This document shows positions 25,941 through 34,842 of a stretch of DNA of 64,000 nucleotides, piece after piece. Below the pieces are notes generated by a model that did no database searches, was not told the origin of the DNA, and saw only the letters and a list, made by a program, of their open reading frames with translations. The stretch is taken from positions 67,748 to 131,747 of the forward strand of contig DBIW01000012.1 of NCBI GenBank assembly GCA_002296965.1, in the 5' to 3' direction. Every line of letters starts with the position of its first letter. Position 1 is the first letter of the stretch. This stretch comes from Treponema sp. UBA792. GTDB taxonomy: Bacteria; Spirochaetota; Spirochaetia; Treponematales; Treponemataceae. The position numbers and the translations under genes were made by a program.

Positions 25941-27596
25941 TTATTTGCGCCCGGAATACATTACGACATTGGGGATTTTTGGAACAAAAGACTTCCTGTA
26001 AAGAAATTTGAACGGATGGACATCTATCGGATTGGGCGACCATCCTCCCACGGCATCCATATTCACAAGATTGAACGAAACCGGATGATAACGCGGAATC
26101 ACCATTCCGCTGTCAAGAAGAATGGATTCGGCCTTTGCCAGAAGCTGATAGCGCTCCGAATCGGAAGAGGCCGCCTCGTCTATAAGCCGGTCATATTCGG
26201 AATTGCTCCAGCCGGAATCATTCATTGTGGAACCGCTCCTGAAAAGCTCAAGGAACGTAAGCGGATCGGCAAAATCGCCAATCCAGCCATAAGAGAACAA
26301 ATCGGCATCGGAAGAACGGACACTGGAAAGATAATACTGCTGCGGAATTTTCCTGACCGAGAATTCAACACCAAGCGGCTCCCACGCTTGCCGGAGCGAT
26401 TCAATCACAGAATCGGAAATTCCGCCGTCAGGAACATCAAACACCAGAGGAAGCTTCTGCTCCCCGGAAATTCCCGCCCTGCGCCGGGCTTCAGCCATCA
26501 GGCTCCGGGCTTCGGCAGAATCCGTATAGCCGAGCCCCTCGACGGCAGGATAATCGGCAAGCGGATAGACAAAAGTCGAGGCCGGAACAACCATCCCCTG
26601 CCTTATGTCATCCCAGGGGACAGCCTCAAGCAGCGCATTGCGAAAATCGGGATTGTCCCAGACCGAAGCCTTTTTTCCGGGCTTGCCGGCGGATGTCTTG
26701 AAGAAGAAATAATTTGTGCCGAATTCCGCATTTATCTGCATGGAATTCAGGTTTATTATGCGTGATGTGTCGGCGGCGGCGGCAATCCAGTCGGCGGCGC
26801 CGGTATTGAACATAAAGGCGTTCTCCGCAGGATCGTCGGACTGAATAACCGTTATCCTTTCAAGATGAGTCGCGGCCGCATCCCAATAATAGGGATTTTT
26901 CTCCATAACAAGGATTCCGTCGCCGGAATCCTCAAGCATAAAAGCTCCGCTGTAAACCGTCGGACTCCTGTGGACGACAGAAAAGGCCGAATGGCACAGC
27001 AGCTTCGGAAAATATCCCGCCGGCTTGACAAGATGAACGGAAAGCTCGCTGTCGGAAACCGCCCGGACTGCGACTTCATCAGCAGAAATTCTGCCGTTGC
27101 GGAAATCCTCAGCGCCTCTAACTATGTCAAGCAGGGACGCGAACGGCGCCCCTTTAGTGGAAAGCAGCTGAATCATCGAGGCGCGCACAGATTCCGCGGT
27201 TATACGCTCCCCGTTGCTGAATTTCGCATTCTCGCGCAGCCGGAAAGTCCAACGTTTCTTGTCGCGCGAAACCCTGTAAGAAAGCGCTATTCCAGGCTGA
27301 GGAGCAAGCGTCTCCGGGTCATAGACAAAAAGCCCCTCGTAAAGCCCCGTAAGAATCTGCGCGTCCGCCGAATATGATGTCGTCTGCGGATTCAGGTCGT
27401 GCCTGTGAACCGGTTCCACAATCGTAAAATTCTTCTGGAGGGATGAATCCACTTTTTCCTGAGGAGGCGAAAGAAGCATCTCAAGAGCGTCAGACTGCGC
27501 CTCATCCCCGGAAATCTCCTGGCACGGAGAAGAGGCTAAAAAAGCAAGAAAAGAAACCGCAACGGAAAAACCGCGCAGAAAACGGAATCTACACAT
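25941..27596 (-). CDS. Extracytoplasmic solute-binding protein, family 5 (OppA-like)
   Basis: The 551-residue protein begins with a signal sequence (MCRFRFLRGFSVAVSFLAFL, ending SSPC), where the Cys could be lipidated. The mature part has the family-5 layout: TSYSADAQILTGLYEGLF, then KRWTFRLRENAKFSNGERIT. Members bind peptides, nickel or oligosaccharides for ABC importers. No permease or ATPase genes lie beside it, so it must serve a transporter elsewhere or act as a sensor. Its start overlaps the previous gene by eight bases, placing it last in a four-gene operon with three envelope or unknown proteins. Confidence 0.85.
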   Translation of the reverse strand: MCRFRFLRGFSVAVSFLAFLASSPCQEISGDEAQSDALEMLLSPPQEKVDSSLQKNFTIVEPVHRHDLNPQTTSYSADAQILTGLYEGLFVYDPETLAPQPGIALSYRVSRDKKRWTFRLRENAKFSNGERITAESVRASMIQLLSTKGAPFASLLDIVRGAEDFRNGRISADEVAVRAVSDSELSVHLVKPAGYFPKLLCHSAFSVVHRSPTVYSGAFMLEDSGDGILVMEKNPYYWDAAATHLERITVIQSDDPAENAFMFNTGAADWIAAAADTSRIINLNSMQINAEFGTNYFFFKTSAGKPGKKASVWDNPDFRNALLEAVPWDDIRQGMVVPASTFVYPLADYPAVEGLGYTDSAEARSLMAEARRRAGISGEQKLPLVFDVPDGGISDSVIESLRQAWEPLGVEFSVRKIPQQYYLSSVRSSDADLFSYGWIGDFADPLTFLELFRSGSTMNDSGWSNSEYDRLIDEAASSDSERYQLLAKAESILLDSGMVIPRYHPVSFNLVNMDAVGGWSPNPIDVHPFKFLYRKSFVPKIPNVVMYSGRK

Positions 27597-29001
27597 CTGA
27601 ATGAATTCCCAATTTTTTCATCTGTTCTATTTCCTCGACGGTTGAGACATATTCTCCGCGGCGCTTGTTCGTGTTCACCATGGAATTTTTCATCGCAGAA
27701 AGCTCGATTTTCAGTCCCTTGACCTTTGAGCGGCGCATTATATCCACATTCGCCTTAAAATGGTCGTCAAGCGCGTTTATTATGGTGAACAGCTTCTGGT
27801 TGTCGCTTATCTGGCGGCTGAGGAAATTCAGGATGAAAGTGTCGTCCTGCGCGCCGATTTTTCTGAATTCCGGACCTCTGGCCGCAATCGCATTGTACAG
27901 CCTGATTTTTGCGGAAACCGAATTCATGAATTCATTGACCTTCAGCTTATGCCCGACGGAGGCGTTAGTGTTTGCGTCACGGATAACAATCTGGCAGACT
28001 TTCTCCTTTTCCTGAATCTTGAAAACCTTTCTGAACAGATCGGCGATTTTCTGCCCGATTGAATTTTTCTTTGCGAAAAGCAGCTCAAAGTTATCGGAAA
28101 GCTTAGCCTGCAGCGCGGACAGAGTGGGAGCCATTCCTCCAAGCGAGAAAACCGCATCCATGAGCATTGCGCGCGGATCCGGCCCGTCGGCCTTCCGGAG
28201 CTTTACGGCATCTTTTATCTTGAGTTTTTCGGCAAGCTGTTCCCGGAGCCGCCCGCTGTTCGGTCCCTGGTCCTCGTTCACAATCTCCTGAATAAGATCG
28301 TTGTAGAACGGAATTTTTCCCATCGCCTCCTTGAACATCCGCCTGATTTCCGCGGATTCCTTGTCCGGAGACTGGAACGCCTCGGCGGAATTGAATTTCG
28401 GATGGCCGATTACGGAACGTCTTACCTGGCACTTGTAAATCTCCTTCTGGAAATCCGCAAGCATACTCAAGCCCTTGTTTATGTCGCAGACAGATGACTT
28501 TGCCTTTTCAACACAGTCCGCCAACATTCCCACCGTGAGCGCCGGTGAATTCTGTCTTGCGGACATAATCAGCGAGGCGAGTCCCTGCGTATTCGGCTTT
28601 GCATTGCTCGTAGAAAGCGCATTCCAGTCAAATACGGAGTTGAATTCAATCAATTTCTTTATTTTTTGAATCGTCACATTTTCTATGGAAAACCTGAAAT
28701 ATGTACAGATAAAATCGAGCATCGTCTCATAGTCAGAAAAACGGGTTCCGATTACAACCGCCGTCTCTCCTTCGGAAAACGGAGCGGTATCAGGAACGAC
28801 AATCTCCGAAATTCTCCGGTCAAGCCTATAAGGATCCGGGACAATAAGCGACTTTTTCACAAGCACATCATTTATATTCTTTACACAGGTATGAAGAAGC
28901 CTGTAGTTGTCAAGCATCTCCGGAAGCGCGGTATCATTGAACCACTGCGACTTTTCGGAAATCAATGACTGAATCTTATCTGTAAAATCTGAATTTTCCA
29001 T
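27589..29001 (-). CDS. Conserved treponemal protein of unknown function, 470 residues
   Basis: I do not recognise a characterised family. The protein has no signal peptide and no membrane segment, is mostly helical and charged, and is rich in Lys/Ile/Asn. It contains long amphipathic helices, for example around residues 300-345 (LSALQAKLSDNFELLFAKK) and at the C terminus (VSTVEEIEQMKKLG). The start MENSDFTDKIQSL is chosen because it gives a compact N terminus; ten more in-frame codons exist upstream. It sits inside an operon between an outer-membrane-like protein and an OppA-like protein and overlaps the latter, so a cytoplasmic partner role is possible. Confidence 0.7.
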   Translation of the reverse strand: MENSDFTDKIQSLISEKSQWFNDTALPEMLDNYRLLHTCVKNINDVLVKKSLIVPDPYRLDRRISEIVVPDTAPFSEGETAVVIGTRFSDYETMLDFICTYFRFSIENVTIQKIKKLIEFNSVFDWNALSTSNAKPNTQGLASLIMSARQNSPALTVGMLADCVEKAKSSVCDINKGLSMLADFQKEIYKCQVRRSVIGHPKFNSAEAFQSPDKESAEIRRMFKEAMGKIPFYNDLIQEIVNEDQGPNSGRLREQLAEKLKIKDAVKLRKADGPDPRAMLMDAVFSLGGMAPTLSALQAKLSDNFELLFAKKNSIGQKIADLFRKVFKIQEKEKVCQIVIRDANTNASVGHKLKVNEFMNSVSAKIRLYNAIAARGPEFRKIGAQDDTFILNFLSRQISDNQKLFTIINALDDHFKANVDIMRRSKVKGLKIELSAMKNSMVNTNKRRGEYVSTVEEIEQMKKLGIHSDV

Positions 29002-29046
29002 ACACCTATTATCGTACCGAAATCTTAACAATTCAATAAAAAAACT

Positions 29047-29820
29047 TCAAAAACTCATCTTCATTCCGGCGGAGAATATCATTTTGTCAGGCAGCCGCGC
29101 CCCGGAAAAAAACGCGGAAACCGGAAAATAACAATAAAGCACAGGACCGGCGTAAAGCCGCTCTGAACACCTGAAACTCCAGGAGAATTCCGCCGAAAGA
29201 TAAAGGAATTCCATGCCGCGCCAGAACGCGCGGTTTATCTCGTCGGCAGCGGCTTTAAGCTCCTTTGTGCGCTCAAGGCCGGACGACATCAGTCCGAACC
29301 GCGCAAGCACGGCGCCCCCGGCCGAAACCGAAATTCTGCTGTTCTCTAAAAAAAGCGTGGCGCAGACAGGAACATTCAGCATGAACGCCAATGCGGTAAG
29401 CTGCCTGGAATCATAACGGGACGGAAAGGCTCTTTCTCCGTCAAGCAGGAAATACATATAGAAGAACATAAACGACGGCCGCACGGAAATGAACGTATAG
29501 TCGGGCCAGCTGAATCCGGCGGAGAAGGGCAGAAACACCGGAGAATAAGCGCCAGACACCGAGGAGGCGGCAGATGAATAAAACGACGGGACAAAAAAGA
29601 CATCCGCGGAAGACTGCGAGACAAATTCAGACAGCGAGGACGGCTTCTCGAACTGCCTGCCGAAAACGGATTTTCCGGAATTGTTGACAAAATCGGATCT
29701 GTTCGAATGTCCGGAACTGCTTCCGCCGGTGACGAATTTCTTGTCCGCGCAGATTCCTCCGGCGGAACAACAGACGGCTGTCAGAAACAGGAAGAATTTT
29801 TTCCGGATGCCGAGACTCAT
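29047..29820 (-). CDS. Secreted, probable outer-membrane protein of unknown function
   Basis: The 257-residue protein has a signal peptide (MSLGIRKKFFLFLTAVCCSA, GGICA) and a Ser/Phe-rich mature part ending in KMIFSAGMKMSF. The aromatic residue pattern and terminal Phe fit a small outer-membrane beta barrel, but no family is recognised. The ATG overlaps the stop of the upstream lipoprotein gene by four bases, so the two are likely made together. Confidence 0.65.
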   Translation of the reverse strand: MSLGIRKKFFLFLTAVCCSAGGICADKKFVTGGSSSGHSNRSDFVNNSGKSVFGRQFEKPSSLSEFVSQSSADVFFVPSFYSSAASSVSGAYSPVFLPFSAGFSWPDYTFISVRPSFMFFYMYFLLDGERAFPSRYDSRQLTALAFMLNVPVCATLFLENSRISVSAGGAVLARFGLMSSGLERTKELKAAADEINRAFWRGMEFLYLSAEFSWSFRCSERLYAGPVLYCYFPVSAFFSGARLPDKMIFSAGMKMSF

Positions 29821-31010
29821 TTTTCCGGATGCTCCGGATAAAGAATTCTGTTCAGATCAACGGTAAGAAATCCGCTGCGTCCGGTCTTGTAGAATGAGCT
29901 TTCCTCCCAGGCGACATAAAGCGTCGTTCCAGAAACGGCGAAATCGGAATAAATATATCCCGCCGGAAGCTTCGGCAGCCGCATCGCAACTGCTTTTCCG
30001 CCCCGGAGAATATACTTTCCGGGAAGAGCGCCTTCTATATAAAAAGTTCCGTCCTGAAAAAGCGCCGCGCTCCAGGTTTTTGACATTATCGCCTTTGCCT
30101 CAAGGAATCCGTCATCCACGCCGGTATAATTCTCGTATCTGCGCGGAGAAGTTCCGCCGGCAGTTTTCACTTCTATGTAAAAATTCCTTGATGAGGCGGC
30201 TCCGAGCAGAAGCCTCTGGATCCGTTCCGGCGCATACGAGAACAGATTCTGCTCCTTGAGCCTGCGGAATGTGTCGGAATCAGATTCGGAAACGGTGATT
30301 CCCGACGAAGCCGTGGCCGGAGAAACAGAAAGAAGCGAAACCGAAGGACGCCATGTTATATAGGAAAAATAGTTGCGGACATCGGTGACAGTCTTTACGC
30401 AGCAAAGCCAGTCCAGACCGTCCCAGAAAAAATCCGTAATCTCAGAATTCGGCTCGTCGGTAAGGTTGTTGCTGTTCACGACCGGATAGGAAATTCCGGA
30501 GACGGTATCAAACTGGACAAGAAAAAGATGGCGCGAAGAGTCGTTCATATAGGAAGAATCGCGGACAGTATCATTAAAAAAAACGCTCTTATAAACAGAA
30601 AAAAGCGGAGTTCCGTTGTAAAACACAAGGTTTCCGGCCGTCCTGTCGGAGAAAAGGCTCATATCCTTTGAAAGGGAAATATCCTCTCCGGAAAAACGAA
30701 GAATTCCGAGCCTGTTCACCACCGCAAACGCTTCGTTGTCCGCAAAATCCGTTTCCGACGCGGAATTCGCGGATGAGATTCTGACAGCCTCGGTCCAGGG
30801 AATCAGGCTGCGCTCCGGCGCATTCTGTGGCCGGCTTATTCCGGCAAATCCGTCTTCGGTAAAGCAGTACCAGCTGTGGCTGCCGGCCTTTACGGTGATT
30901 ATGTCGTTCGCGGCGGAAATTTCGGTGTCCTTTTTTGAACATGAGACAAAAAGCTGAAAAAACACTGAAACAGAAAGCAGAATAATTCCGGAAAGTCTGA
31001 TTTTTTTCAT
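29817..31010 (-). CDS. Lipoprotein of unknown function
   Basis: The 397-residue protein has a lipoprotein signal (MKKIRLSGIILLSVSVFF, then LFVSC with the lipidated Cys at about residue 23). The mature part alternates beta strands and turns (HSWYCFTEDGFAGISRP, LGILRFSGEDISLS), suggestive of a beta propeller, without an identifiable family. The start at 31010 is preferred to a longer in-frame form that would bury the signal peptide. It heads the operon lipoprotein - outer-membrane-like protein - unknown cytoplasmic protein - OppA-like protein. Confidence 0.7.
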   Translation of the reverse strand: MKKIRLSGIILLSVSVFFQLFVSCSKKDTEISAANDIITVKAGSHSWYCFTEDGFAGISRPQNAPERSLIPWTEAVRISSANSASETDFADNEAFAVVNRLGILRFSGEDISLSKDMSLFSDRTAGNLVFYNGTPLFSVYKSVFFNDTVRDSSYMNDSSRHLFLVQFDTVSGISYPVVNSNNLTDEPNSEITDFFWDGLDWLCCVKTVTDVRNYFSYITWRPSVSLLSVSPATASSGITVSESDSDTFRRLKEQNLFSYAPERIQRLLLGAASSRNFYIEVKTAGGTSPRRYENYTGVDDGFLEAKAIMSKTWSAALFQDGTFYIEGALPGKYILRGGKAVAMRLPKLPAGYIYSDFAVSGTTLYVAWEESSFYKTGRSGFLTVDLNRILYPEHPEK

Positions 31011-31114
31011 AGTCAAAATGTATATCGGCTTGGAAATAAACTCAAGTGACATATTTTTACTTTATTTCCGCTCATTCTTGACCGGCAGACAGAGTTTAAT
31101 GTAGAGTTTTGCCT

Positions 31115-32020
31115 ATGAAAATCATATCTGCAAAATTCTTTCTGCTTTGCGCGGTTTTATATTCAGCGGCGGCCGGAGTTTTCTCTCAGGACCGGACGAT
31201 ATATTTGTGGCGCGGAATTCCGGGAATGGAACGCGAGAATTCGGTGATGTATGTACATTCGCCGGAAAAAAACGAATCAGGAACGGCGGTCATAATCTGT
31301 CCGGGCGGAAGCTACCATCATCTGGGACTTTACAACGAAGGCTACAAATCATCAAAATGGTTCTCTTCTATCGGAATAACGGCATTCATGCTTAAATACA
31401 GGACAAATGAAAGCGGCTACAATCATCCGGCAATGCTTCAGGACATTCAGCGCGCCATTCAGATTGTGCGTGAAAACGCCGGAGAATACGGAATAAATCC
31501 CGATAAAATAGGCGTAATCGGATACTCGGCCGGCGGCCACCTTGTCACGATGGCGGCGGAATTCGCCGGAAAATACAACGGTCCGGCAGAAGCGAGAATA
31601 ACTTCCGGCGTAAGCCTAAGACCGGATTTTGTGATTCCAGTTTATCCGGTGGTATCAATGCAGGATGAAATCGCGCACCGATGGTCACGGAAAAGCCTTC
31701 TGGGAAAGAATCCGACGCAGCAAATGAAGGACGACTTCTCCATGGAGATGAATGTGCCTGATGACATGCCGCCAACCTACATCGTAGTGGCAAAAGACGA
31801 CGACGTCGTGGACTACAGAAACAGCCTTGTCCTGTACGACGCGCTCAAGGAAAAACAGATTCCCGGCTGCCGCCTTGCTGTATATGAATGGGGAAAACAC
31901 GGCTTCGGAATGCTGGACAACGATTTTATGAAAGAATTCAAATGGAACGAAAGCCTTAAAGACTGGCTTGAGGAAATAGGAGCGCTTGACGGCTCGGAAA
32001 AAATCCAGGCGGAACAGTAA
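31115..32020 (+). CDS. Secreted alpha/beta-hydrolase, probable carbohydrate esterase
   Basis: The 301-residue protein has a signal peptide (MKIISAKFFLLCAVLYSAAA, GVFSQ). The alpha/beta-hydrolase fold has an oxyanion loop CPGGSYHHLG, the nucleophile elbow GVIGYSAGGHL, a probable acid in VAKDDDVVDYRNS, and the catalytic His in WGKHGFGML. This pattern is typical of BD-FAE/xylanase-associated esterases of gut bacteria that remove acetyl or feruloyl groups from plant polysaccharides. The ATG is chosen over an upstream TTG. It is followed by a strong bidirectional-looking hairpin whose U tract serves purB. Confidence 0.82.
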   Translation: MKIISAKFFLLCAVLYSAAAGVFSQDRTIYLWRGIPGMERENSVMYVHSPEKNESGTAVIICPGGSYHHLGLYNEGYKSSKWFSSIGITAFMLKYRTNESGYNHPAMLQDIQRAIQIVRENAGEYGINPDKIGVIGYSAGGHLVTMAAEFAGKYNGPAEARITSGVSLRPDFVIPVYPVVSMQDEIAHRWSRKSLLGKNPTQQMKDDFSMEMNVPDDMPPTYIVVAKDDDVVDYRNSLVLYDALKEKQIPGCRLAVYEWGKHGFGMLDNDFMKEFKWNESLKDWLEEIGALDGSEKIQAEQ

Positions 32021-32056
32021 AAATCCACGCCGGAACCACAGACAGTTCAAATCAGA

Positions 32057-32104
32057 TAAAAAAGCCGTTTCTCCGGTGAGCCAATTCCATCGGAGAAACG
32101 GCTT
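32057..32104 (-). terminator. Terminator of purB (between convergent genes)
   Basis: A perfect 14-bp stem (AAGCCGTTTCTCCG / CGGAGAAACGGCTT) with a 15-base loop is followed on the minus strand by a U run, 26 bases after the purB stop. The hairpin probably also stops the convergent esterase transcript, though the plus-strand tail is only weakly U-rich. Confidence 0.85.
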
Positions 32105-32129
32105 TCTGTTCAGGAACGGCTCCGTCCCA

Positions 32130-33554
32130 TCATTTCTTCATAAGTTCGGCATATTTCTGCGCAAGCCTTTTTGACTTTACGTCCGCAAGTCCGTGATAGC
32201 GCGCCGGATTCTCAAAGAATGTTTCCGGCTCCTTTACGCCGAGGCCTTCAAGCTGCTTTGTTATCCGGGCAAAAGTTTCCGGCCTTGATTTCAGCACCTC
32301 AAAGAACGTCTTTCCTGTCTGTTCCGCCTCAAGCGTGATTTTCCGGATAACCTCATGGGCATCGCTGATTCCGCTTTCCGCAAGCAGAATATACGCAGGC
32401 TCGGCAAGAACTCCGCCTTTCACCTTTCCGCCCGCGCCCTGAAGATTTCTCATCATGCTTTCCTTGTCCGCCTGAAGTCCCTTCACCACCTTTTTCATGC
32501 GTGCCACAGCCATTACAAATCCTGACGTGTAATCGGCGATAAAACGCTGGCTTGCGCTGTTTGTAAGATCACGCTGATGCTCAGAAATCTGGTCGCTGTA
32601 AAAAGTTATCACACGCGGACTCATAGCCTTCCAAAGCGACTTCACATGCTCGCTGTTCCAGGGATTGCGCTTCTGCGGCATGGTGGATGAACCGACCTGA
32701 GTCGATGAGAAATACTCAAAAACCTCGCCGATTTCGGAACGCTGAAGATTGCGCAGATCATCTGCAAGATTCGCGATGATTCCGAACGCGACATTATACT
32801 CAAGCAGAAGACGGAGAAGATATTCCGGCTCCACAAGCTGATTTGAATATTCACTCGGCTCAAGCCCCAGAAATTCAAGATAACGCCGCTCAAGCTCCTC
32901 CGGATCCCTGACTATCATGCTCGGTCCGTTGTATGCGCCGACAGGACCGGCGAGTTTTCCTTTAAGCTGATCGGAAAGCTCGTCTATTCTGAGGATTGAC
33001 TTTCCAAGTCTGCTCACGAATTCCGCGATGGACCAGCCGAATGTAATGGGAACCGCGTGCTGGCCATGAGTCCGTCCGACCTGAGGAGTAGCGCAGTCAC
33101 GTTCGGCAATGGCACAGAGAGCCAGCTCCAGCTCCTTAAGCTCCGGTAGAACAACATTTTTTGTGACATCACGCATACGCATGGAAAGTGCGGTGTCAAG
33201 AATATCAACAGAGGTGGCCCCTAGGTGGACAAGCGGCGCAATCTCCGCCGGAACTTTTGTCTTCATCACATTGACAAGAGCGCGGATATTATGCTGGGTC
33301 TTCTCCTCCTCGGCATAGACCTCCTCCGGATCTATATCACCGGCGGTTCTGTCAAGCATTGCGGCAACATCATCAGTAAGCTGACCGCGGATTGAAAGAT
33401 GCGCCTTAACAAGCGCGGATTCGGCTTTTGCACAGGAACGGACAGAGGCCTCCTCCGAAATATATGCTGAAAGTTTTGCAAAAACTTCTTTTTCCGAAAT
33501 TGAATAGCGGTGATCCAGACAGGACAGATTTTCAAAAATATTTCTTGTTTCCAT
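32130..33554 (-). CDS. purB: Adenylosuccinate lyase
   Basis: The 474-residue enzyme cleaves SAICAR and adenylosuccinate in purine synthesis. The fumarase/aspartase superfamily signature GSSTMPQKRNPWNSEHV (about 270-286) contains the flexible catalytic loop, and VHLGATSVDILDTA and GRTHGQHAVPITFG supply the other two conserved active-site regions. The protein is homotetrameric and cytoplasmic in known cases. It is divergent from yhbY. Confidence 0.95.
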   Translation of the reverse strand: METRNIFENLSCLDHRYSISEKEVFAKLSAYISEEASVRSCAKAESALVKAHLSIRGQLTDDVAAMLDRTAGDIDPEEVYAEEEKTQHNIRALVNVMKTKVPAEIAPLVHLGATSVDILDTALSMRMRDVTKNVVLPELKELELALCAIAERDCATPQVGRTHGQHAVPITFGWSIAEFVSRLGKSILRIDELSDQLKGKLAGPVGAYNGPSMIVRDPEELERRYLEFLGLEPSEYSNQLVEPEYLLRLLLEYNVAFGIIANLADDLRNLQRSEIGEVFEYFSSTQVGSSTMPQKRNPWNSEHVKSLWKAMSPRVITFYSDQISEHQRDLTNSASQRFIADYTSGFVMAVARMKKVVKGLQADKESMMRNLQGAGGKVKGGVLAEPAYILLAESGISDAHEVIRKITLEAEQTGKTFFEVLKSRPETFARITKQLEGLGVKEPETFFENPARYHGLADVKSKRLAQKYAELMKK

Positions 33555-33628
33555 AATAACGTGATTATATCAGAGAGTTTTGACAATATCAAATTGAAAA
33601 ACACGGAGATAAAATGTAATATATCGGC

Positions 33629-33940
33629 ATGACAGAAATAAACAGCAGACAGCGCAGATTCCTTGAAAAGGCGGCGCACAATCTGGCACCGGTCGTCATC
33701 ATCGGCGGGGCAGGAGCCACAGAAGGCGTAATTTCCATGGCGGACAAATCGCTTGCATCACACGAGCTGATAAAAATAAAATTCAACGAATTCAAAGACG
33801 AAAAACAGGAGCTGACAGAAAAGATAAGAGAAGCCTGCAGTGCGGTCACCGTGAGAATAATCGGAAACGTCGCGATTCTTTTCAGACAGGCCGAAAAGGA
33901 AGAGGACAGAATCTACAAGCTTCCGATAAAACTTGCATGA
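33629..33940 (+). CDS. yhbY: CRM-domain RNA-binding protein YhbY
   Basis: The 103-residue protein is a single CRS1/YhbY domain: RQRRFLEKAAHNLAPVVIIG at the start, the GXXG loop as GGAGAT, and HELIKIKFNEF. YhbY associates with pre-50S ribosomal particles in bacteria. It is divergent from purB and 28 bases upstream of a PilZ-domain gene on the same strand. Confidence 0.9.
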   Translation: MTEINSRQRRFLEKAAHNLAPVVIIGGAGATEGVISMADKSLASHELIKIKFNEFKDEKQELTEKIREACSAVTVRIIGNVAILFRQAEKEEDRIYKLPIKLA

Positions 33941-33968
33941 ACATAGGAATTGGGATAGACTATATATT

Positions 33969-34841
33969 ATGGGTGTTTCAACAAGTCTTCAGACCACAAG
34001 ATATTATGATTTTTTCCGTGACAAGGAAATCATTTTCACAAAGGCAAATTTACGCTCTCTCCATATAGATCCGAGACAGATTTACATAAAGTGCAACGAC
34101 GGGCAGTATCCGTGCATCATAAATTCCACATCCCTTCAGATGGCAAAAATCATCATAGGAACGACCGGCGCGGCCTACACTTTTCTGACCAAAAACAAGG
34201 CGACAGTTGTAAGTCTGCGGTACTGCTTTCTTGACCAGAACAACGCCCCGATTCAGTTTTTTGTGAACTGCACGGTGATGGATGTTCAGCCGTATCAGAA
34301 TTCAAAGGAACTTGCGATTGTCACGCTGGAATTCACGCAGCGGCCGCCGGATGATCTGATTCTCCATATCGGAGAATTCATCGAGGCGCAGGAAAACTTC
34401 ATCAACAGGCGCGAGGAAAGAATCGAGATAAACGAGAATTCAATGCGCAAGCTCGGTATTCAGAAGGAAGAATCCGTAATCTACATAGAAAAGGTTCCAC
34501 GCCGATGTATTTTAAAGGATCTGTCCTTTTCCGGCGCAAAAGTCATGCTTGTAGGCGTTCCGAAATTTCTTGTGAACAAGGCACAGGCTCTTGCAATAAA
34601 TTTCACCGACACAAACGAGCAATGCCTGCTGAACGGAAAAATTGTCCGCTCGGAATTTCTTGAAGGCAGAAAGGATATTGCCATCTGCCATCTGGCATTC
34701 GACGACAACGAAGTTCCCATGACATACAAAATGCACATAAACAACTACATAACGACTCTGCGCAAAAAGGCTCTTAACAGCATATCCAATATGCAGTCAC
34801 AGGAACAGACCGATGCGGGAAACGCAAATCAGGCAAGGTAA
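33969..34841 (+). CDS. PilZ-domain protein, probable c-di-GMP receptor
   Basis: The 290-residue protein has an N-terminal beta-rich domain (about 1-140) resembling YcgR-N-type modules and a C-terminal PilZ domain with RREER (147-151, RxxxR) and DLSFSG (184-189, DxSxxG), the two c-di-GMP contact motifs. Both are intact. In spirochaetes such proteins link c-di-GMP to motility and virulence. The ATG at 33969 has no obvious Shine-Dalgarno; an in-frame start 12 codons upstream would overlap yhbY. It is followed at once by a TPR protein gene, so the two may act together. Confidence 0.82.
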   Translation: MGVSTSLQTTRYYDFFRDKEIIFTKANLRSLHIDPRQIYIKCNDGQYPCIINSTSLQMAKIIIGTTGAAYTFLTKNKATVVSLRYCFLDQNNAPIQFFVNCTVMDVQPYQNSKELAIVTLEFTQRPPDDLILHIGEFIEAQENFINRREERIEINENSMRKLGIQKEESVIYIEKVPRRCILKDLSFSGAKVMLVGVPKFLVNKAQALAINFTDTNEQCLLNGKIVRSEFLEGRKDIAICHLAFDDNEVPMTYKMHINNYITTLRKKALNSISNMQSQEQTDAGNANQAR

Positions 34842-34842
34842 G

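Noticed and set aside
25872..26765. Long plus-strand frame over the oppA-like gene
   Set aside because: It is an antisense shadow of a gene with signal peptide and family-5 motifs.
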